From the NCBI GenBank assembly GCA_035633755.1, contig DASQEH010000031.1, positions 42,473 to 106,472 of the forward strand: a DNA stretch of 64,000 bases, given 5' to 3'. Shown one piece after another: positions 59,169 through 64,000 of the stretch (position 1 is the stretch's first letter; the number at the start of each line of letters is the position of its first letter). The notes beneath the pieces are model-generated. The model saw only the letters and a list, made by a program, of their open reading frames with translations. It had not been told where the DNA came from and searched no databases. Origin of the DNA: DASQEH01 sp035633755 (GTDB lineage: Bacteria; Actinomycetota; Actinomycetes; Propionibacteriales; Nocardioidaceae). Made by a program: the position numbers and the translations under genes.

Positions 59169-61880
59169 TCATTCCAAGGTCAGCTGGGCCAGCTCCGTCC
59201 GTGAGGTCACGCCGACCTTGGCGTACACGTTGCGGAGGTGGTAGTCGACGGTGCGTGGACTCAGGAAGAGCTGCGCGGCGACCTCCTTCGTCGCGAGGCC
59301 ACGTGCCACGAAGCGAGCGACCTGCAGCTCCTGCGGTGTCAGGGACCGAACAGCCGATGGGTCTCGGTGGCGAGGCGTCTCCCCACAGGCTCTCAGCTCG
59401 TTTCGCGCACGTTCGGCCCACCGCTCCGCATCGACGTCCTCAAACACCGTCAGCGCTGCGCGCAGGTGTGGGCGCGCATCCGCTCGGCGTCTGGCTCGCC
59501 GTAGGGAGGCCCCGTAAGCGAGCTCAGAGCGGGCGCGCTCGAACACCCGGTGACCACCACCGTGCAGCTTCAAAGCTTGCTCGAAATGCTCGGCAGCCAG
59601 CTGGCCTTCGCAGAGCAGTCCGTGGCCATGTGCCACTCGGGCAGCCGCCCATGCAGCGCCGCTGTGGCGTGCGAACGCCTCAAGGCTGTCCACGCGCTGT
59701 CGCGCGAGGTCCTCGTGCCCCGACAGGGTCAACGCCTCCACCTGATCCAGAGATGCAAGGCTCGCGATAGCCGGATGTCGAATGATGCCGAGGGCTTCCG
59801 CCGCGGCCTCGGGCCTCCCGCACACGAGTTCGAAGGCGCCTCGTGCCCAGTGGAGCTCATCCTGCACGAGCTCGATGGGATGCCCAGCAAGCATCGACCG
59901 GGTCTCCGCCTCGCCGGACCGGTAGGCATCCGCGTTGCCGCGCCACGCCGCGATGAGTGTGAGGTGAGCAGCAGGAAGAGCCGCAACCTCGTGCTGACCT
60001 GTCTCCCGGGCGAGCCGCAGGACCTCGGTCGCACTGGCGGTAGCGGCCGACCATCGTCCGGTCACCGCTTCCACCAGAGCGATCCGCTGCAGCGACAGCA
60101 GGACGTCCCCGACGGCGCCCGCAATACGCGCCGGAGCGACCACCCGGTTGTGCAGCCGCAGTGCGGCGGCGTCATCGCCGACATACATCGTGGCTCGTCC
60201 AGCCGCTGCCAGAAGTTCGGGCTCGTCGAAGGTCTCTACCTCCGCGATGAGACGGCGTAGGGCGGGTATCGCAGTCGCGAGGTCAGAGGCGAAGTAGTCA
60301 CCGAAGGCGACGAGCAGCGAGGCCATCACGAGGTTGCGCCGATCGTCCCCGGGGTCGATCTGCGCCGCAATGGCGCCCAGCTCGATGCCGCTGGCGGTGT
60401 CCGCCGCATACGACGCTGCCTCGGCGGCAAGCATCAACATGCGCAGCGCACGACGGGCATCCCTCTTCGCCACAGTGCGCGTGGCGCTGACCAGGATCTC
60501 CTTTGCGGTCACGACCGATCCAACGCCGATCTCGATCGAGCCGCGGACCCGGTCGATGTCAGCGCGCACAAGTGGTTCCGCCGTGAGTGGCCGGGCTCTT
60601 GCCAGCAGGCCCGAGGCCCGGTGCAGCTGTCCCGACAGCCAGGCGTTCTCGGCAGCGGCCCACAGCAGCCTCGCCTGCTCGCCACTCTCGGCACTCAAGC
60701 CTGCCGCGCGTTCCATCGCAGCGGATGCAGCGTCGAAGGCCCCGCGGCTGCGTGCCCGCTCTGCGGCGTCGACGAGCTCGCGGACGACGTCGGCGTCAGG
60801 TTGGTCGGCGGCCGCAGCGCGTTGCCATGCCCGCCGGTCAGCATCCGCAGGGTCCGTCAGGACGCAGCTGAGAGCGCGGTGAACCTGCTGACGCTCGACC
60901 GTCGTGGCACCCTGGTACACCGCCGAGCGTACGAGTGGATGACTAAAGGTGAGCCTATTCTCGTGGATGCGCACGAGCCCGGCTTCCTCCGCTGAGCCCA
61001 GCGCCACCGTGCCAATGAGCAAATCAGCAGCGGCGGCCAGAATGACGCTGAGCCGGCCGGTGTCTTCTGCGGCCGCAACCAGCAGCAAGGTCTGCGAGTC
61101 TCTGGACAGTCGACGGACCCGCCCAAGGAAGGCGTTCTCGACACCTTCGGTGAGAGGCAGGGGACGTGGAAGGGGGACCGCCCCGCCGAGCTCTGCGGGA
61201 CTGAGGGTGGTAGCCAGCTCATGCAATGCGAGAGGGTTGCCACCAGTCGCTCGCATCAGGTGCTCGCACACTGAAGGAGCCACATCAGTACCGGACCGCT
61301 CCCGCAGCAGCGCGATCGAGGCGTCCGACGTCAGCCCACGGACATCAAGCTGGGCGAGTCCGGGCGAGTGGAAGCGTCTGACGTCCCCCTCTCGAGCCGT
61401 GAACAGCAGCGCCAGTCGATCAGCCTGAAGGCGCCTGGCTACGAACACCAGCGCGTTCGCGGAGGCCTCGTCCAGCCAGTGGGTGTCGTCGATGACGCAA
61501 AGTACCGGTCCTCGCTCTGCAGCCTGTGCCAACAGGCTCAAGGTCGCGACGGAAGCCAAGAAGCGGTCATCGCTTCCTCCCTGCTCCAGGCCGAAGGTCA
61601 CCCGCAATGCCCTCGCCTGCGGAGCAGCAAGCTCGGACACGAGCGGTAGAACGGGGCGGAGCAACTGGTGCAGTCCCGCGAAGGGCAGCTCGGACTCTGC
61701 TTCCACGCCCTGAGCGGAGAGAACCTGCATGCCAGTGGCCATCTCGAAGGCCGCAGCCACAAGGGCGGTCTTCCCGACACCAGCCGGTCCACTCAGCACC
61801 AGCGCACCACCACAAGCGCTGCGGGCATCGTCGAGCAGCGAAGCGATCCGCCCCAGCTCTTCCTCGCGGCCGTGAAGCAC
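59169..61880 (-). CDS. Large LuxR-family ATP-binding regulator (LAL type)
   Basis: A 903-residue regulator. The N-terminus VLHGREEELGRIASLLDDA leads to Walker A GPAGVGKT (residues 31-38) and Walker B VLCVIDDTHWLDEA, i.e. an AAA/STAND ATPase. About 500 helical TPR-like residues follow, then a C-terminal LuxR/GerE helix-turn-helix (LTPQELQVARFVARGLATKE, RTVDYHLRNVYAKVGV). GTG 61880 matches the usual family start and lies 5 nt after a TAGGCT -10, so GTG 61940 is less likely. It is on the same strand as the downstream hydrolase operon and is its likely regulator; the inducer is unknown. Confidence 0.88.
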   Translation of the reverse strand: MLHGREEELGRIASLLDDARSACGGALVLSGPAGVGKTALVAAAFEMATGMQVLSAQGVEAESELPFAGLHQLLRPVLPLVSELAAPQARALRVTFGLEQGGSDDRFLASVATLSLLAQAAERGPVLCVIDDTHWLDEASANALVFVARRLQADRLALLFTAREGDVRRFHSPGLAQLDVRGLTSDASIALLRERSGTDVAPSVCEHLMRATGGNPLALHELATTLSPAELGGAVPLPRPLPLTEGVENAFLGRVRRLSRDSQTLLLVAAAEDTGRLSVILAAAADLLIGTVALGSAEEAGLVRIHENRLTFSHPLVRSAVYQGATTVERQQVHRALSCVLTDPADADRRAWQRAAAADQPDADVVRELVDAAERARSRGAFDAASAAMERAAGLSAESGEQARLLWAAAENAWLSGQLHRASGLLARARPLTAEPLVRADIDRVRGSIEIGVGSVVTAKEILVSATRTVAKRDARRALRMLMLAAEAASYAADTASGIELGAIAAQIDPGDDRRNLVMASLLVAFGDYFASDLATAIPALRRLIAEVETFDEPELLAAAGRATMYVGDDAAALRLHNRVVAPARIAGAVGDVLLSLQRIALVEAVTGRWSAATASATEVLRLARETGQHEVAALPAAHLTLIAAWRGNADAYRSGEAETRSMLAGHPIELVQDELHWARGAFELVCGRPEAAAEALGIIRHPAIASLASLDQVEALTLSGHEDLARQRVDSLEAFARHSGAAWAAARVAHGHGLLCEGQLAAEHFEQALKLHGGGHRVFERARSELAYGASLRRARRRADARPHLRAALTVFEDVDAERWAERARNELRACGETPRHRDPSAVRSLTPQELQVARFVARGLATKEVAAQLFLSPRTVDYHLRNVYAKVGVTSRTELAQLTLE

Positions 61881-61885
61881 AACGC

Positions 61886-61891
61886 AGCCTA
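61886..61891 (-). promoter_or_regulatory. -10 element (TAGGCT), probably leaderless LuxR-type gene
   Basis: TAGGCT on the minus strand ends 5 nt before the GTG at 61880. The 224-base gap from 61881 to 62104 shows no gene otherwise. Confidence 0.4.
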
Positions 61892-62104
61892 CGATGCAAA
61901 GCCGCCGCGGGGCTCGCCCTGCTCCCTCAGCGCAATCCACGAGATCCGAACGGCGGCGCTGCTGACGGGAGGACTAACCGGTCACCACATCGGCGGAGGG
62001 CTCACACCGCATTGTCCGCAGTCAAGCGGGATTGGGCTCAAGCGGCTATCCGGTCAGGCAACGGACCGTTTCCTCACGAGGGTCGAAGCGGCGCGCCGAC
62101 AACG

Positions 62105-62779
62105 TCAAGCTGTCGAGCGAGCCCTGTTGTATGCCGCGACCGCCGATGCGGCTCCACGTACCTCCACGCGACTGACACGTCCTCGTCCCGACGCGTGCAG
62201 CGCCAGCTCGCTGGGGAGACCACGGACCACGATGTCCGCGTCTTGGCCTGATCCCGACCGCTGCCCGGTGTCGAGTCGCTCGAAGGCGATCGCGCCCCGA
62301 TTGCCTCGGGAGCGAAAGCGGGCGAGACCTCCTACACGAACCCAGATCTTGTCTTCAGCCCATGACGGAAGGACGCGTGGCTCCCATGAAGGCGCAGCAC
62401 GGCGAAGGTCCTCATGATGGATGTAGAACTCCAGCGTGTTGACATGCGCCTCCAGCCGACTCAGGCGGTGGCTCAGGATGCGGGGCGGTCCTGCCCTTAC
62501 CTCGTCAACGAGCCGGCTGAAGCCGGTCCGGTGGGCGATCCTTGCGGCGACCCGATCGCTCAGCCGCGGGATGGGGGCCGTCGCAGCGAGCAGCGGGCTG
62601 GCCTCGCGGGCGTGGAGGTGCGCTACGAGGCGGTGGGCGTTCCATCCGGCGCACAGCGTCGGTGCGTCCGGGCCTACCTCGTCGAGCGTGTCGCAGACCA
62701 GGCGCCGCTCGACCTGCGAGACCTCCGAGGCCACCGCAGCCGGGTCGAGGTGCTCATAGGTTGTGCTGGATTCGGTCAT
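62105..62779 (-). CDS. TIGR03085-type metal-binding (DinB/MDMPI-like) protein
   Basis: A 224-residue protein of the mycothiol-dependent maleylpyruvate isomerase/DinB-like fold. It has PTLCAGWNAHRLVAHLHARE with a helix-borne His, PIPRLSDRVAARIAHRTGF, LEFYIHHEDLRRA with the HHEDxRR signature, and VRGLPSELALHASGR at the C-terminus. These match TIGR03085 proteins that often neighbour hisI in actinobacteria. ATG 62779 follows a TACGCT -10 by 8 nt. It is divergent from hisI with a LexA-like site between. The reaction is unknown. Confidence 0.8.
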   Translation of the reverse strand: MTESSTTYEHLDPAAVASEVSQVERRLVCDTLDEVGPDAPTLCAGWNAHRLVAHLHAREASPLLAATAPIPRLSDRVAARIAHRTGFSRLVDEVRAGPPRILSHRLSRLEAHVNTLEFYIHHEDLRRAAPSWEPRVLPSWAEDKIWVRVGGLARFRSRGNRGAIAFERLDTGQRSGSGQDADIVVRGLPSELALHASGRGRVSRVEVRGAASAVAAYNRARSTA

Positions 62780-62787
62780 CGCCTACC

Positions 62788-62793
62788 AGCGTA
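62788..62793 (-). promoter_or_regulatory. -10 element (TACGCT) for the TIGR03085-type gene
   Basis: TACGCT on the minus strand lies 8 nt before the ATG at 62779, giving a leaderless or nearly leaderless transcript. Confidence 0.45.
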
Positions 62794-62812
62794 CGTGTGC
62801 GCTTGATCGGAC

Positions 62813-62828
62813 TCGAATAAGTGTTCGA
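62813..62828 (+). promoter_or_regulatory. LexA-box-like site between the TIGR03085-type gene and hisI
   Basis: TCGAAT-AAGT-GTTCGA matches 11 of 12 defined positions of the LexA consensus (TCGAAC-N4-GTTCGA). It lies 20 bp upstream of the -10 of the minus-strand gene and 38 bp before the hisI start. A chance match cannot be excluded, since SOS control of hisI is not expected. Confidence 0.5.
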
Positions 62829-62866
62829 TCTCAGGAGCGTCTCATCAAAGGTGGGATCATGGCGAG

Positions 62867-63265
62867 ATGACGCAGTCATCGGCGACCGGCGCGGCAGCAC
62901 TGGCTGACCCCTGGGAGGACTCGTTGCAGCTCGACGCCAACGGACTGCTCCCGGTCGTCGTCCAGGAGGCATCGTCGGGGGAGGTACTGATGCTCGCTTG
63001 GATGAACAGAGAGGCGCTGCGTCGCACCCTGCGCACGCGTCGCGCGACGTATTGGAGTCGCAGCCGCCGGACCTACTGGGTGAAGGGCGAGACATCCGGA
63101 CACGTCCAGCGCGTCGTGGACGCACGGCTCGACTGTGACGGTGACACCATCCTCCTCGTCGTGGACCAGACCGGTCCGGCGTGCCATACCGGCAGCGGCA
63201 CGTGCTTCGAGGGGCGGTCGCTCCTCAGCCCCGAGGCAGGCGCCGGCGACGGCCGCAATGGCTGA
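62867..63265 (+). CDS. hisI: Phosphoribosyl-AMP cyclohydrolase HisI
   Basis: It opens the adenine ring of PR-AMP in histidine synthesis. The 132-residue protein has GLLPVVVQEASSGEVLMLAW, MNREALRRTLRTRRATYWSR, SRRTYWVKGETSGHVQRV, and the metal motifs DARLDCDGDTILLVV and GPACHTGSGTCFEG (cysteines for zinc). It is monofunctional with no HisE domain. It overlaps the next gene by 8 bp and is separated from hisF by the accessory block. Confidence 0.95.
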   Translation: MTQSSATGAAALADPWEDSLQLDANGLLPVVVQEASSGEVLMLAWMNREALRRTLRTRRATYWSRSRRTYWVKGETSGHVQRVVDARLDCDGDTILLVVDQTGPACHTGSGTCFEGRSLLSPEAGAGDGRNG

Positions 63266-63959
63266 GGATGCGGCGGCCGCCAACTCGGTGCCGGCCGAGC
63301 AGGTCAGAACGACGCCGGCCGAAGGGCCCGCACCGACAGCGCCGACGGGGCGACATTCAGCGGCAAGAGCAGCGAAGACCTATGCCACCACGGTGGTTCT
63401 CGGGCTCGTGTCGGCTGGAGGCGTCGCGCTCGGCGTGGCTCAGCCGTGGCTCACTGCCACGGCAACGGTCGAGGGCCTGCCCATGATCCGCGTCGACGTG
63501 GACGGTGCTGAGGTAGCACCGCTCGCCGCAGCCTTCGGCTTTGTTCTGCTGGCCGCCTTCGGCGCCGTCATCGCCACCCGCGGGTGGGCACGACGCGGCC
63601 TCGGAGGGCTCGTCGTAATCCTGGCGATCATCACTGCCATCTCGGTCATGGGCGCAGGCAGCGCTCCGGCGGCCGTCGAAGAGGGCCTTGCGGCACGCGG
63701 GTGGTCAGGAGGGGGCTATACGGCGAGCTCGACGGGATGGCGTTGGCTCGCCGGGATAGGCGCACTCGGATGCCTTGTCACGGGAAGCCTCGTCGCTTGG
63801 CGAGGAGGCACCTGGCCCGCCATGGGTAGCCGTTACGACGCGCCGCCTGACGCCGCGACAACGCGTCGTCGCGGCCGGTCGCCCCAAGAACCCGTGATGA
63901 CTGAGGCCGATGTTTGGCGGGCGATCGACCGTGGGCTAGACCCGACGCAACCTCCGTGA
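63258..63959 (+). CDS. Trp biosynthesis-associated membrane protein (TIGR02234-type)
   Basis: A 233-residue protein with about four membrane helices: VVLGLVSAGGVALGVAQPWL, AAFGFVLLAAFGAVIATRG, GGLVVILAIITAISVMGAGS and WLAGIGALGCLVTGSLVAW, with a charged tail (DVWRAIDRGLDPTQPP). The AQPWLTATATVEG segment after the first helix and the RWLAGIGAL helix match the TIGR02234 family normally found between trpE and trpC. The ATG at 63258 overlaps hisI by 8 bp; no trpE separates them. The last 41 bases of the window hold no gene start that can be assigned. Confidence 0.85.
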   Translation: MAEDAAAANSVPAEQVRTTPAEGPAPTAPTGRHSAARAAKTYATTVVLGLVSAGGVALGVAQPWLTATATVEGLPMIRVDVDGAEVAPLAAAFGFVLLAAFGAVIATRGWARRGLGGLVVILAIITAISVMGAGSAPAAVEEGLAARGWSGGGYTASSTGWRWLAGIGALGCLVTGSLVAWRGGTWPAMGSRYDAPPDAATTRRRGRSPQEPVMTEADVWRAIDRGLDPTQPP

Positions 63960-64000
63960 CGAAAGCAGGTCACAATAGAACGACGACACACCCCAACGCT

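Overview
The window is about 64 kb of very GC-rich, densely coding chromosomal DNA from an actinomycete. The pointers are the gene order and the regulatory signals. The division and cell wall cluster runs mraZ-rsmH-ftsL-ftsI-murE-murF-mraY-murD-ftsW-murG-murC-ftsQ-ftsZ without ftsA. It is followed by pgeF-yggS-sepF-yggT-divIVA, and the ileS gene carries an actinobacterial ultrashort T-box. GTG starts, 4-bp and 8-bp gene overlaps and leaderless TANNNT promoters are common. The overall order suggests Propionibacteriales or a neighbouring order, but the genus cannot be read from the sequence. There are no rRNA or tRNA genes, CRISPR arrays or insertion sequences.

Layout. 1-4.7 kb: the 3' end of metF faces a coupled minus-strand trio of DUF4126 protein, ATP-grasp enzyme and FAD oxidoreductase, with an anchored surface-type protein upstream. 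4.8-12 kb: a YbaK-type deacylase, then an SOS-linked translesion region with a perfect LexA box, a DUF6504 protein and DnaE2, then a methyltransferase and DinB. 12-18.1 kb: an L,D-transpeptidase, a DUF3040 protein and the moxR-DUF58-transglutaminase operon. 18.2-37.6 kb: the complete dcw/ftsZ/sepF/divIVA region. 37.6-43.2 kb: ileS with its T-box (minus strand), a DksA-like zinc finger protein, lspA and rluD. 43.4-50.1 kb: replicative dnaE1, two membrane or anchored proteins and a Lon-substrate-domain protein. 50.2-55.8 kb: hisD-hisC-hisB-hisH-small membrane protein-hisA-hisF. 55.8-61.9 kb: a minus-strand accessory block (NmrA-like reductase, metallo-beta-lactamase/rhodanese fusion, alpha/beta hydrolase, large LuxR-type ATPase regulator) that lies between hisF and hisI. 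62.1-64 kb: a TIGR03085-type protein, hisI and a tryptophan-locus membrane protein.

How the genes work together. Most of the window is housekeeping: peptidoglycan precursor synthesis and septation, DNA replication, histidine synthesis, lipoprotein processing and Ile-tRNA charging. The more distinctive parts are: a 10-bp phased array of TGGNG repeats over the mraZ promoter; a type-2-like IleRS with GVHH in place of HIGH, under a T-box; a LexA-controlled dnaE2 with DUF6504 but no imuA' or imuB nearby; the hisF/hisI accessory block with its own operator-like palindrome; and many promoters whose -10 element lies 6-8 nt before the start codon. Start codons below were chosen from Shine-Dalgarno spacing, overlaps or leaderless -10 elements and often differ from the longest reading frame.
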